Shown here: piece by piece, positions 1 through 8,802 of the stretch
Layout: each line of letters starts with the position of its first letter
Numbering within the stretch: the stretch's first letter is position 1
NCBI RefSeq assembly: GCF_002002725.1
Contig: NZ_MUNW01000033.1
Location: 115,444 to 179,443 of the forward strand
Direction of reading: 5' to 3'
DNA: 64,000 nt
Source of the DNA: Sinorhizobium sp. A49
GTDB taxonomy: Bacteria; Pseudomonadota; Alphaproteobacteria; Rhizobiales; Rhizobiaceae
Notes under the pieces: generated by a model
What the model saw: the letters and a program-made list of their open reading frames with translations, nothing else
Told to the model about the DNA's origin: nothing
Databases searched by the model: none
Made by a program: the position numbers and the translations under genes

Positions 1-1524
1 GGACACCGTGTCCGAGATCTGCCGCACGACCGCGAGGTCATGGGACACGAACAGATAGGTCAGCCCGAGATCGCGCTGGAGTTCATCGAGAAGATCGAGG
101 ATGCGGGCCTGCACCGTCACATCGAGGGCCGAGACCGCCTCGTCGAGAACGACGACGTCAGGATCGAGCACGAGTGCGCGGGCGATCGCCACGCGCTGTC
201 GCTGGCCGCCCGAAAGCGCATGTGGTCGGCGGTCGAGCGCCGCTTCCGGCAGGCCGACGCGGCTGAGGATCGCCCGGACTTTCTCGTCGCGTGCCGGGCG
301 GGCGAGCCTGCCAAAATTCAGGAGTGGTTCGGAAACGATGTCGAACACCGTCTGGCGTGGGTCGAGGGAGCCGTACGGGTTTTGATAGACCAGCTGGATC
401 TTGCGCCTGAACTGGCGCAGTGTTTCGCCACGGAGCTCAGACAGGTCGGTGCCATCGATCTCAATGCGCCCAGCCGTCGGCTTCTGGAACCCGACAATCG
501 CGCGAATGGTCGTGGTCTTGCCGGAGCCGGATTCGCCAACGATGGCATGCGTTGTGCCACGACGGACGCGGAAACTGAGGTCATCGACGGCGCGAAACGA
601 TTTGCCGTTGCCATCCATCCGCACGAAGTCCTGCACAAGCCCATCGACAATGACGACATCATTGTCCGAAGCCGCGGGCACCGCACGCGCGGTCCCAGGC
701 GCCTTGCGCACGACGGCCGAGAACGACGGCGCGTCGGCGATCAATTGCCGGGTGTAGGCGCTGCGCGGTGCGGCAAGCACGACCTTGGTAGCTCCCGTTT
801 CCTGGACACGCCCGCCTTGCAGGACGACGAGCCGGTCGGCTCGGTCCGCTGCCACACCGAGATCGTGCGTCACCAGCAGCACCGACGTCCCGTATTCCGT
901 GCGCAATTCGTCGATCAGGTCGAGGATGCGCTTCTGTACCGTCACATCGAGCGCACTGGTCGGCTCATCGGCGATGATGAGCTGCGGCTTAAGCGCAACG
1001 GCGATGGCAATCAGCACGCGCTGGCGCATGCCGCCCGAAAGCTCGTGCGGATATTGCCGCGCCCGGAGTGCGGGCTCGCTCAAACCGACGCGCTCCAGAA
1101 GCGAAATCACCTGGGCCTCCAGGTCGCGACCGCTTGCGACGCCATGGATGCGGAGAATCTCACCGACCTGCGCGCCGATCGTCTTGACGGGATTGAGCGA
1201 GCTTGCGGGATCCTGCGGTATCAGGCTGATCTTGGCGCCGCGCACCGCATCAAGCTGGCGATCCGACCAGCGCGAGATGTCCGTGCCGTTGAGCCTGATG
1301 CTGCCGCCGTCGATGCGGCCATTGGCATGGAGCAAGCCGATGATCGACTGCGCCGTCGTTGTCTTGCCAGAACCGGACTCGCCGACCAGCGCTACGACCT
1401 CACCGGGATCGATCCGGAAGGAGATCTCGTGCACGACGCCGCGATGCGCAGTGCCGTCATGATAGGCGATCGACAGGTTCTCGACCTCCAGCACTGGCGG
1501 ATGGGGAACGTTGGAGCCGCTCAT
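1..1524 (-). CDS. Dpp/Opp-type ABC transporter, fused dual ATPase (3' end cut by window edge)
   Basis: This is a cytoplasmic ATPase that would power import of a peptide-like or nickel-like solute. Two complete ABC domains lie in one chain. The first has Walker A GESGSGKTT at about residues 48-56 and signature LSGGMRQR. The second has Walker A GESGSGKT near residue 327 and signature LSGGQRQR, and its H-loop (VSHDLAVV) is the last thing before the window edge. The 508 codons present are therefore nearly the whole protein; only the C-terminal tail is missing. The ATG at 1524 overlaps the stop of the permease upstream by four bases (ATGA), so the two are translationally coupled. Fused ATPases of this layout (YejF/DppDF-like) are common in rhizobial solute importers. 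The substrate cannot be told from sequence. Confidence 0.93.
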   Translation of the reverse strand, partial: MSGSNVPHPPVLEVENLSIAYHDGTAHRGVVHEISFRIDPGEVVALVGESGSGKTTTAQSIIGLLHANGRIDGGSIRLNGTDISRWSDRQLDAVRGAKISLIPQDPASSLNPVKTIGAQVGEILRIHGVASGRDLEAQVISLLERVGLSEPALRARQYPHELSGGMRQRVLIAIAVALKPQLIIADEPTSALDVTVQKRILDLIDELRTEYGTSVLLVTHDLGVAADRADRLVVLQGGRVQETGATKVVLAAPRSAYTRQLIADAPSFSAVVRKAPGTARAVPAASDNDVVIVDGLVQDFVRMDGNGKSFRAVDDLSFRVRRGTTHAIVGESGSGKTTTIRAIVGFQKPTAGRIEIDGTDLSELRGETLRQFRRKIQLVYQNPYGSLDPRQTVFDIVSEPLLNFGRLARPARDEKVRAILSRVGLPEAALDRRPHALSGGQRQRVAIARALVLDPDVVVLDEAVSALDVTVQARILDLLDELQRDLGLTYLFVSHDLAVVRQISDTVS

Positions 1525-2405
1525 GCTGCCACCTTGCCGAAGGATTGGCTGACGCGGTTTGCAGCGAGAACCACCAGGACGACGATGACACCGGGTGCAG
1601 TGGTGAGCCACCAGGCCGTCGAGATGTAGTTGCGACCTTCGGCAATCAGCAGCCCCCACTCTGGCGTCGGTGGCGGAGCGCCATAGCCCAGGAACCCGAG
1701 CGTAGAGATCTGCAGCACGGCCGACCCGAACTGCAACGCCGCAATAGCCAGAACCGAGGTCAGGGAGTTCGGCAGCACGTGCCGCCAGAGGACCGCCGCG
1801 AATGTGCCGCCGCTGCCAAATGCCGCCTCGACATAGTCGCTGCGCCGGACACGAACGACTTCCGAACGCGACAGACGGGCGAAGCGCGCAACCGAGGTGA
1901 CGCCAACGGCAATAGCCGCGTTGACCGTGCCGAAGCCGAGCAGGATGATGATGCTGAGCGAAAGCATGAGTGGCGGTATCGATAGCAAGACATCGACGAG
2001 ACGCATGATGGCATCGTCAACCCGCCGCCGGACCGATCCCGCGATAACCCCAATGCTGGTGCCGACGACAAGACCGAGTGCCACGGCAACAAATGCGCCA
2101 GTCAGCGAATGTACCGCGCCATAAACGATGCGTGCGTAAAGATCGCGCCCCAGCGCATCGGTGCCAAGCAGATGGCTCGCATCGGGCCGGCGCAACTGTT
2201 CGCCACCGACCCCTTCGAGCGGATTGTAGCTAGTGAAAAGCCACGGAGCGACGGCCCAGAGAAAAGCGATGGCGAGAACCAGCCAGGACAGTGCGAGACC
2301 CATTGGCAACCGTCGGATGAATTGGGGGAGCGAGAAGCGCCTGCCCGCCCGCTGTCCATGCCTAGACGCGATGGGGTCGTCGTGGATCGTATCGAACGTG
2401 GTCAT
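1521..2405 (-). CDS. Dpp/Opp-type ABC transporter permease (DppC-like)
   Basis: Inner-membrane permease of the DppC/OppC family, 294 residues. The first membrane segment is near residues 35-55 and further segments follow. A binding-protein-dependent transport motif is visible in the region reading GSGGTFAAVLWRHVLPNS, the loop that contacts the ATPase. The reading frame stays open upstream, but the ATG at 2405 is chosen because it overlaps the previous permease's stop in an ATGA junction and gives the usual length. It works with the DppB-like permease and the fused ATPase of the same operon. Confidence 0.93.
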   Translation of the reverse strand: MTTFDTIHDDPIASRHGQRAGRRFSLPQFIRRLPMGLALSWLVLAIAFLWAVAPWLFTSYNPLEGVGGEQLRRPDASHLLGTDALGRDLYARIVYGAVHSLTGAFVAVALGLVVGTSIGVIAGSVRRRVDDAIMRLVDVLLSIPPLMLSLSIIILLGFGTVNAAIAVGVTSVARFARLSRSEVVRVRRSDYVEAAFGSGGTFAAVLWRHVLPNSLTSVLAIAALQFGSAVLQISTLGFLGYGAPPPTPEWGLLIAEGRNYISTAWWLTTAPGVIVVLVVLAANRVSQSFGKVAA

Positions 2406-3346
2406 GCCGTGGCTCCTGCTTTTGTACGAAGGCGGGGATCGAGCACAGGAAAGAGCAGATCCACGATGAGATTGATGGTGACGAAGGCGAGCGCCGAGAG
2501 CACGACGATCGCCTGGAGCACGGCGGCGTCCTGACTGCCGACGGCCCTTCCCGTGAGGCCGCCGATGCCATTGAGGCCGAACACCGTTTCGGTAACGACC
2601 GCACCAGCAATGAGTTCGCCGAAGAGGACGCCGGCGATCGTCAGCGTCGGCAGCAGCGCGTTCTTGGCGACATGCCGCAACAGCACCCAATGGCGAGTGG
2701 CACCCTTGGCGCGGGCAACAGCGACGAAGGGCCGTGTCAGCACGTCATCGATATTGCGCACCAGCACCTGGGCAAGCGGAGCGGAAATTGGCACCGCCAG
2801 CGTGATGACGGGAAGGATCAGCTCCTGCCAGGGACCGGGGTTGATCACCGGCACGAGCTTCAACCGAAACGAGAAGATCTGGATCAGCATGATGCCGAGC
2901 CAGAAGGTCGGGATCGAGATGAAGAGCGACGGCACGGACTGGATCGCGCCACGCAACCAGGCGAAAGGCGTAAGGCTCGATAGGAAGGCGATGACGACGG
3001 CAAGGACCGCGGCCAACAGGAAGCCGAGCGACGCAAGTTTCAGTGTCGCCGGCAGATGAGCGGCAAGCATCGTGCTGACGGGAACGCCCACCTGAACGGA
3101 ATAGCCGAAATTGCCGGTAAGGAACCGACCGATCGTCTGGATATATTGTACCCAGATGGCGCTGTCGGCAGCATAGGACGCGCGGATTTCGGCGATCTGT
3201 TGCGGGTTTAACCCAAGCTCCGGGTTCTGGAACTTGATGAGGATGGCGTCACCGGGCATGGCCTGCAGCAACACGAAGGAGATGGTGAAAGCCGCCCAAA
3301 GGACGAACAACGCCTGCCCCAGGCGATTGAGCAAGTATCCGGACAT
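2402..3346 (-). CDS. Dpp/Opp-type ABC transporter permease (DppB-like)
   Basis: Inner-membrane permease of the DppB/OppB family, 314 residues. It begins with the typical N-terminal membrane segment MSGYLLNRLGQALFVLW followed by the MPGDA motif. The ATPase-contact loop is seen as ARAKGATRHWVLLRHVAKNA. It is the second gene of a four-gene operon, 69 bp downstream of the binding protein and overlapping the next permease by four bases. It forms a heterodimeric channel with the DppC-like protein. Confidence 0.94.
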   Translation of the reverse strand: MSGYLLNRLGQALFVLWAAFTISFVLLQAMPGDAILIKFQNPELGLNPQQIAEIRASYAADSAIWVQYIQTIGRFLTGNFGYSVQVGVPVSTMLAAHLPATLKLASLGFLLAAVLAVVIAFLSSLTPFAWLRGAIQSVPSLFISIPTFWLGIMLIQIFSFRLKLVPVINPGPWQELILPVITLAVPISAPLAQVLVRNIDDVLTRPFVAVARAKGATRHWVLLRHVAKNALLPTLTIAGVLFGELIAGAVVTETVFGLNGIGGLTGRAVGSQDAAVLQAIVVLSALAFVTINLIVDLLFPVLDPRLRTKAGATA

Positions 3347-3415
3347 CAGCCGTTCCTCTGCTTGGTCTCATTGCGAAGACCGGCCACGGCAATGCGCGTG
3401 GCCGGTTGGACGGCA

Positions 3416-5056
3416 TCAGTGGTCGGCGAGCCAGGTGCTGTAGAAGCTCGGGCGGCCAACCGCCTCGAAGGCGATGCCCTGGACATAGGGAGCACCGGCG
3501 AAGGCTTGCGGCTCCTCGAAGATCGGGATCGCATAGGCCTGGTCTACGACGTAGTCCTGAACCTCGCCGGCGATAGCAAACCGCTTCTCGCGATCCGGCT
3601 CCGAGGTCAGCGCCTCGAGCAGACCATTCAGCTTGTCATCGGCAAAACTCTGGACCTTGTCGCTCTGTCCGCCCTTCTGGCGCAGCACGTCACGGTTCTT
3701 CGGGTAGTACTGGCTCTTGATCACGTCAGGATCGGCGCGGCCGACCATGGCCGGGGAAACCGGCGTCTTCAACGGATCGAGATCGTCGACGATCCTGCTG
3801 CCGCTGTCTCCGGCAAGCACGGTCAGCTTGACGCCAAGCTTGCCCCATTGCTGGGCCACGAGCTGCAGGGTTTCCTTGTTCTGCGGTTGGGGCAGGGATT
3901 CGTACGCTGTCAGCACCAGTTCCTTGCCGTCCTTCTGGCGCAGGCCATTGGCGCCCACCGTCCAGCCGGCTTCATCGAGCAGCGCTTTCGCCTTTTCCGG
4001 ATCGAAGGCGAGCTTCGCCGAAATGTCGCGGTAACCAAGCGCCGTCGACGCGATGATCGAGGTCGCCTGCGGGTAGTTTGCCGAAAACAGCGTCGTGACG
4101 ATTTCCTTGGCGTCGGTCGCGTGCAACAACGCCCTGCGCACCCTGACGTCGGCGACCAGCGGATTGTCGGGCCGGAAGACAACGCTGTTGTTCACGCCGC
4201 GCGTCGAGGGCGCGTAGATCTGGTAATCCTGAGCCTCGACCTGCTTTTCGTCATAGGCCTGGACCTGTCGGATGAAATCGGCCTGACCTGCGAGCAGCGC
4301 GCCGATGCGCACGCTGTCTTCGCCAGTGATGATATATTTGATGCCGTCGAGATGGGCTCTCCCCTGATGGTCCAGCTTTGCCGGACCCCAGGCATACTCC
4401 TCGCGCGCCTTCAGGTTCAGCTCCTTGCCAATCGTTTCGCTGTCGACGACAAACGGACCGGAACCGATGATTTTGGTGGCGTCACCCAATTGTTCGAAGG
4501 GAAGCGCCAGCGTGCTTGCGGCGACGAGACCTGAACCGATGACCGAGGTACCCTGCAGGAAGCCCGGCGACGGCTTCTTGAAGTAGAACTTGACCGTCTG
4601 GGAATCGGCGACCTCACTGCGCTCGTAATTGTTGATCACCTCCGACACCGGCTGTTTCAGTGCCTTGTTGCCGAGCCCGAAGACGTCGTAATTCTTGGCC
4701 ACGGCTGCGGCATCGAGCGGCGTGCCGTCGGAGAAGGTGACACCCGGGCGGATCTTGAACGTGTACTCGGTCGCGTCAGCGTTGACCGTCCAGGATTCCG
4801 CGATCCAGGGCTCGATCTCAAGCGTCTTCGGGTTCTGATAGGTCAGCTTGTCGGTGATCTGGTTGAGAATGCCACCGTTCGGATAGAACCCGCCGGCCGG
4901 CGGGTAGAGATTGGTGTGGGCCTGCTGCTCGAGATAGATCAGCGTCCCACCCTTCACCGGGTCTCCTGCACCTTCTGCAAAAGCGCCAGGCAGGAAAAGG
5001 CCGGAGGCGGTCAGTGTCGCCAGCGTCAGCGCAAGCCGTTTCAGTTTCGTCGTCAT
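3416..5056 (-). CDS. ABC transporter substrate-binding protein, family 5
   Basis: Periplasmic solute-binding protein of the SBP_bac_5 (peptide/nickel) family, 546 residues. A Sec signal peptide covers about residues 1-27 (charged MTTKLKR start, hydrophobic core, FAEGA cleavage region). The mature protein opens with GGTLIYLEQQAHTNLYPP, which recalls the KPN_01854-type subgroup; that subgroup call is from memory. The ATG at 5056 follows an AAGGAAGG ribosome-binding site. It is the first gene of the operon with two permeases and the fused ATPase, and it defines the specificity, which I cannot predict. Confidence 0.92.
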   Translation of the reverse strand: MTTKLKRLALTLATLTASGLFLPGAFAEGAGDPVKGGTLIYLEQQAHTNLYPPAGGFYPNGGILNQITDKLTYQNPKTLEIEPWIAESWTVNADATEYTFKIRPGVTFSDGTPLDAAAVAKNYDVFGLGNKALKQPVSEVINNYERSEVADSQTVKFYFKKPSPGFLQGTSVIGSGLVAASTLALPFEQLGDATKIIGSGPFVVDSETIGKELNLKAREEYAWGPAKLDHQGRAHLDGIKYIITGEDSVRIGALLAGQADFIRQVQAYDEKQVEAQDYQIYAPSTRGVNNSVVFRPDNPLVADVRVRRALLHATDAKEIVTTLFSANYPQATSIIASTALGYRDISAKLAFDPEKAKALLDEAGWTVGANGLRQKDGKELVLTAYESLPQPQNKETLQLVAQQWGKLGVKLTVLAGDSGSRIVDDLDPLKTPVSPAMVGRADPDVIKSQYYPKNRDVLRQKGGQSDKVQSFADDKLNGLLEALTSEPDREKRFAIAGEVQDYVVDQAYAIPIFEEPQAFAGAPYVQGIAFEAVGRPSFYSTWLADH

Positions 5057-5366
5057 GGGGAGCCTTCCTTCAAATGTCTGAAGGCTATCGTACGAGGAAG
5101 CGCCGGATCATCAACTAAATCTAGTAAATTAATATGCTATATGTTTCGAGCGAAGGGAAAGAAGCATCTCCGTGTCCGAGCCGATGGAGATATTTCTCCC
5201 GAGGCCGTCTCCCCGCCTTCTTTTTCTGGTCTTAAGCGACATGCGGATCAGGGCGCAGAAAGGGCGTATCTTATCGTGGGCGAAACGCTTCACGAGCCAT
5301 TGACAATTTGGCCCCTATTCATTGAAAACTTTGCCAATTCCTTCCAAGCCCGAGATTGAGATATTC
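5057..5366 (+). other. Intergenic region between binding-protein gene and exoB (divergent promoters)
   Basis: No gene is supported in these 310 bases. The left part is AT-rich and should carry the minus-strand promoter of the ABC operon. A TTGACA hexamer at 5300-5305 is a possible -35 box for exoB, but no good -10 box stands 16-18 bases downstream. An in-frame TTG at 5322 could extend ExoB by 15 residues; I prefer the ATG at 5367. Confidence 0.4.
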
Positions 5367-6353
5367 ATGACAAATAACAAGGTTCTTGTCGTCGGCGGCG
5401 CCGGCTATATCGGCTCGCACACCTGCCTTCAGCTGGCCTCCAAGGGGTTCGAACCCGTGGTTTACGACAACCTGTCGAACGGCCATGAGGAATTCGTCAA
5501 ATGGGGTGTTCTGGAAAAGGGTGACATCCGCGACCGGCAGCGGCTGGACGAGGTGCTGGCACGACACAAGCCGCGAGCGATCCTGCACTTCGCCGCGATG
5601 ATCGAGGTCGGCGAATCCGTCAAGGATCCGGTCTCCTTCTACGACAACAACGTCATCGGTACCTTGACCCTGTTGTCGGCAGCACTCTCGGCCGGCATCG
5701 AGGCTTTCGTGTTTTCGTCCACCTGCGCCACCTATGGTCTGCCGGAAAGCGTGCCGATCGACGAACAGCACCGCCAGGCGCCGATCAACCCCTACGGCCG
5801 CACCAAATGGGTCTGCGAGCAGGCACTGAAGGACTACGGACAGTACAAGGGTCTGCGCTCGGTCATTCTGCGTTACTTCAATGCCGCGGGTGCCGACCCG
5901 GAGGGACGGATCGGCGAGTGGCACGAGCCTGAGACCCATGCGATCCCGCTGGCAATCGACGCCGCCCTCGGCCGCCGCGACGGCTTCAAGGTCTTCGGCA
6001 CCGATTACGATACGCGCGACGGCACCTGCGTGCGTGACTACATCCACGTGCTCGATCTCGCCGACGCCCATGTGCGCGCCGTCGAATATCTGCTTGAAGG
6101 TGGCGACAGCGTCGAGCTCAATCTCGGCACCGGTACGGGCACGACGGTCAAGGAGCTTCTGAACGCCATTACCGAGGTCTCCGGACGCACGTTCGGCATC
6201 GACTATGTCGATCGCCGCGAGGGCGATTCGACCACGCTCGTCGCCAACAACGACAAGGCCCGCGAAGTGCTCGGCTGGGAGCCGCAGTATGACCTGGCGG
6301 CGATTACGCGCACGGCCTGGAACTGGCATTCCCGCCGAAACCAGGGTGCCTGA
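5367..6353 (+). CDS. exoB: UDP-glucose 4-epimerase ExoB/GalE
   Basis: Cytoplasmic enzyme that interconverts UDP-glucose and UDP-galactose and so supplies the single galactose of each succinoglycan unit, and also galactose for other surface polysaccharides. The 328 residues match the usual length. The NAD-binding Rossmann motif GGAGYIG is at residues 10-16, the SSTCATYG serine region lies near residue 117, and the catalytic Tyr143-X3-Lys147 pair is in NPYGRTKW. The ATG at 5367 aligns with family starts. It closes the exo cluster and converges on exoZ. Its place next to exoZ matches S. meliloti exoB. Confidence 0.96.
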   Translation: MTNNKVLVVGGAGYIGSHTCLQLASKGFEPVVYDNLSNGHEEFVKWGVLEKGDIRDRQRLDEVLARHKPRAILHFAAMIEVGESVKDPVSFYDNNVIGTLTLLSAALSAGIEAFVFSSTCATYGLPESVPIDEQHRQAPINPYGRTKWVCEQALKDYGQYKGLRSVILRYFNAAGADPEGRIGEWHEPETHAIPLAIDAALGRRDGFKVFGTDYDTRDGTCVRDYIHVLDLADAHVRAVEYLLEGGDSVELNLGTGTGTTVKELLNAITEVSGRTFGIDYVDRREGDSTTLVANNDKAREVLGWEPQYDLAAITRTAWNWHSRRNQGA

Positions 6354-6364
6354 GATCAGGCACC
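6345..6364. terminator. Hairpin between convergent exoB and exoZ
   Basis: A perfect 9-bp inverted repeat, GGTGCCTGA / TCAGGCACC, spans the end of exoB and its stop codon with a two-base centre. It lies between two convergent genes, as expected of a bidirectional terminator, but no T-run follows on either strand. Confidence 0.45.
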
Positions 6365-6392
6365 TCGACTGACCGCATGCCTGGCTCAACGG

Positions 6393-7409
6393 TCAGGATG
6401 CCTGGCGTACCCGGTTCAGAGGCGATCTGGAGCGGGTACGTTGCGTGAGCGGGCGCTCGATCAGAAGATAGGCCACGATGCCGGCAATCGTGCCGGCAGC
6501 CAACGCGCACAGCAGCGTCAGCGCTGAATTCAGGGCCACCATCGCAGCAGCCTTGACGACGACCGATATGGCGAAGGTGTGCCAGAGGTAGATCGAATAG
6601 GAGGCGTCACCGAGCAAGGTCGGCAATGCCCATTTTCGAAACCAGCCGGCCGCTTCAAGTGCGAGCGTGCCAACCACAAGCATGACCGCCAGCGGGCCCA
6701 GTATCCTTTCGTCAAACGGCAGGCGCAGGACGGCAAGGGCCGCGAACCCCAGGAATGCGCCGACGACAAGCACGATGCCGACACGTGGCCCGGCAATCCG
6801 GCCCCGCAGCCAGAACTCGGCGACAATCATGCCAGCGACAAATTCGAAAATGACCGGACGCGTGTAGGTCAGAAACAGAGCGTTCTGCGTATCGATGGCG
6901 AGCCCCGCCACGACCAGCGATAAGAAAAACACTGCCATCACCGCCAATCGGCGATGCCTGGGCAGCATCAGCGAGGCTGCGAAGACGGCATAGAAGAACA
7001 TCTCGAAATTCAGCGTCCAGCCCTGCACGAGCACCGGCCAGATTTCGCCGCTGCTCGGCGAGCGCGCCGGGATGAACAGCAAGGATGCGACAACGTGTTC
7101 GACCGACAGGACGAGGTTGGGAAAGAGACCGGCAACGCCTCCAGCGATCATCACCATCGTTGCAAGCCAATAGATCGGCGCGATCCGGCGCAGCCGTTCC
7201 TTGAGGAAGGCAAGCGGTGCTACCGGGCGACGATCACTGATCACCCACATGATGAAGCCGCTGATGACGAAGAAGACGTCGACGCCAGCCGCACCGATCG
7301 CGAAATGGTATCCCGTCCGCTCGGCCGCGTGAAAGAGCACGACGCCGAGCGCGGCAGCCGCGCGCAGATACTGGATACCGTGGATGGTTTTCATCGGCGT
7401 AGCGGTCAT
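6393..7409 (-). CDS. exoZ: Succinoglycan acetyltransferase ExoZ
   Basis: Multi-spanning inner-membrane acyltransferase of the acyltransferase-3 family, 338 residues. In S. meliloti ExoZ adds the acetyl group to succinoglycan. Family marks seen here are the N-terminal LFHAAER histidine segment, the DVFFVISGFIM membrane helix, an arginine-rich loop (LKERLRRIAPIYW), and YSIYLWHT near the C-terminus. Its ATG overlaps the exoQ stop by one base (TGATG), so the two are coupled. An internal ATG 15 bases downstream (MKTIHGIQYLRA) is an alternative start. Confidence 0.93.
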   Translation of the reverse strand: MTATPMKTIHGIQYLRAAAALGVVLFHAAERTGYHFAIGAAGVDVFFVISGFIMWVISDRRPVAPLAFLKERLRRIAPIYWLATMVMIAGGVAGLFPNLVLSVEHVVASLLFIPARSPSSGEIWPVLVQGWTLNFEMFFYAVFAASLMLPRHRRLAVMAVFFLSLVVAGLAIDTQNALFLTYTRPVIFEFVAGMIVAEFWLRGRIAGPRVGIVLVVGAFLGFAALAVLRLPFDERILGPLAVMLVVGTLALEAAGWFRKWALPTLLGDASYSIYLWHTFAISVVVKAAAMVALNSALTLLCALAAGTIAGIVAYLLIERPLTQRTRSRSPLNRVRQAS

Positions 7410-8692
7410 CAGAACCTCAGCTGCGGGTGGTGGCTCGCCAGCACCCTGCCCTCGGCCAACCGACGCTCGCTGACGAACTGCCGGCCCTGCCTGATCGTAA
7501 GCCTGCCTGCTGCGAAGTAGAGCAGGAAAGAACCGACGTGATAGGGGTTCATGATGTCGATTTCGACGAACGCCCGCACAAGAAGCAGCATAGCCACGCC
7601 GAACAGCACCGAGGATTCGGTGTGATGGTCATAGGCAAGCAGGCGCATGATATGGCCGAAGACGGTCACCAGGAGTACGGTGCAAAGCAATACGAGGCCG
7701 ATTGCACCCGTCTCCACCATCGCCTCGATGAAGGTGTTGTGGAAATGGAAGCCCGAGCGGGTGGCGATGAAGAACTCCTCCCACAACCGCTCCGGTTCGG
7801 AGAAGCCCTGGACCCAATAGGCCTGGTAGCCCACGCCCACGACCGGCGAGGAGAGCGCAGCCTCAATGCCCTGTTGCCAGAGATAGGTTCGACCGGTCAG
7901 CGTCGAATCCTTGCCGAAAAGGCCGAGAACGAGATCGACGCCACCACCATAAACAGCCGCAAGAGCCGCGACGCCACCGACGACGACTGCGGCTAAGAAC
8001 AGGCCCTTGCGATGACCGGGCGACAGCATGCCGACGGCGCGCATGCCGAGCCAGCAACAGACGATAGCGACGGCCGTCAGGACCGACGTGGCCGATTGCG
8101 AGGAAAACAGCGAATAGGCCGATATCAGCCCGACGGCGCCTGCGGCGCCGAGCCAGAGCCCGCGCTCCCCAAGTGCAACAGGCGCAATGAAGGCAAAGTA
8201 GATCCCGAGGGACGCATAAAAACCAAGCTGGTTCTTCGAGGCGAAAGCCCCGACGAAGCTATAGGTGCCGTCGAGCGGATCGAGGTGGTAGACGCCAAAC
8301 AGCAACGAATAGACGAGCACGATACCGACCCCGGCGAGAGCACCGCGGACGAGCGTACGGATGTCGATCGTCCGCATGGCGATCAAGGCACAGACGACAT
8401 GGGAGAGATACTGCACCCCCGTCCTAACCGTTATCCCGGGCGCAGCCGACCAGAAGACCGACAGGCAGGCAAAGACGGCAAAGCCGAGGATCCAGATGTA
8501 TCTGCCATAGCTGCCGAGCACCCTTCGATAATCGACGAGCACCAGCGGAAGCCACAGCCCATAGTAGACAAGGATCGACGCCTGCCCGAACCGTGAGGAA
8601 TAGGCAAAGACGAAAAACGAAATCGCCAGCGCAAACGTGCCGTATGCCTGGTTTGAACCAGGAGAAACGAGGCTTGCCTTGGAAATCCTCAT
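7409..8692 (-). CDS. exoQ: Succinoglycan polymerase ExoQ (Wzy-like)
   Basis: Inner-membrane polymerase with about a dozen hydrophobic segments, 427 residues, of the O-antigen ligase/polymerase family. ExoQ joins lipid-linked octasaccharides into high-molecular-weight succinoglycan together with ExoP and ExoT. The large periplasmic loop with GRTYLWQQGIEAALSSP and FHFHNTFIEAMVETG is typical of Wzy-like proteins. An AAGGA ribosome-binding site stands five bases before the ATG. It lies between exoF and exoZ, as in S. meliloti. Confidence 0.93.
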   Translation of the reverse strand: MRISKASLVSPGSNQAYGTFALAISFFVFAYSSRFGQASILVYYGLWLPLVLVDYRRVLGSYGRYIWILGFAVFACLSVFWSAAPGITVRTGVQYLSHVVCALIAMRTIDIRTLVRGALAGVGIVLVYSLLFGVYHLDPLDGTYSFVGAFASKNQLGFYASLGIYFAFIAPVALGERGLWLGAAGAVGLISAYSLFSSQSATSVLTAVAIVCCWLGMRAVGMLSPGHRKGLFLAAVVVGGVAALAAVYGGGVDLVLGLFGKDSTLTGRTYLWQQGIEAALSSPVVGVGYQAYWVQGFSEPERLWEEFFIATRSGFHFHNTFIEAMVETGAIGLVLLCTVLLVTVFGHIMRLLAYDHHTESSVLFGVAMLLLVRAFVEIDIMNPYHVGSFLLYFAAGRLTIRQGRQFVSERRLAEGRVLASHHPQLRF

Positions 8693-8703
8693 ACCGATCC
8701 TTC

Positions 8704-8742
8704 AGAGCGTTTCTCGATTGAACGGCATCAAGGAAACGCTCT
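8704..8742. repeat. Palindromic repeat-like element between exoF and exoQ
   Basis: A 10-bp perfect inverted repeat (AGAGCGTTTC / GAAACGCTCT) encloses a 19-base centre with a second small dyad (TTGA / TCAA). The arm sequence resembles short intergenic palindromes that I recall as scattered in Rhizobiales genomes. It sits in the exoF-exoQ gap and could fold in the mRNA and modulate exoQ-exoZ expression. Confidence 0.55.
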
Positions 8743-8802
8743 ATCTCCTTGTTTCCAGGGATTTCTCATCGAAAAACCTGTTCGCCCTATTCCTACCAAT
8801 GC

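Noticed and set aside
40..1629. Plus-strand frame of 529 codons
   Set aside because: Antisense to the fused ABC ATPase, whose minus-strand frame carries two complete sets of Walker and signature motifs. The open antisense frame is a GC-rich codon-bias effect.
3362..4534. Plus-strand frame of 390 codons
   Set aside because: Antisense to the periplasmic binding protein, which has a signal peptide, ribosome-binding site and family sequence.
5319..6389. Minus-strand frame of 356 codons
   Set aside because: Antisense to exoB, which has a clear Rossmann motif and catalytic Tyr-Lys pair.
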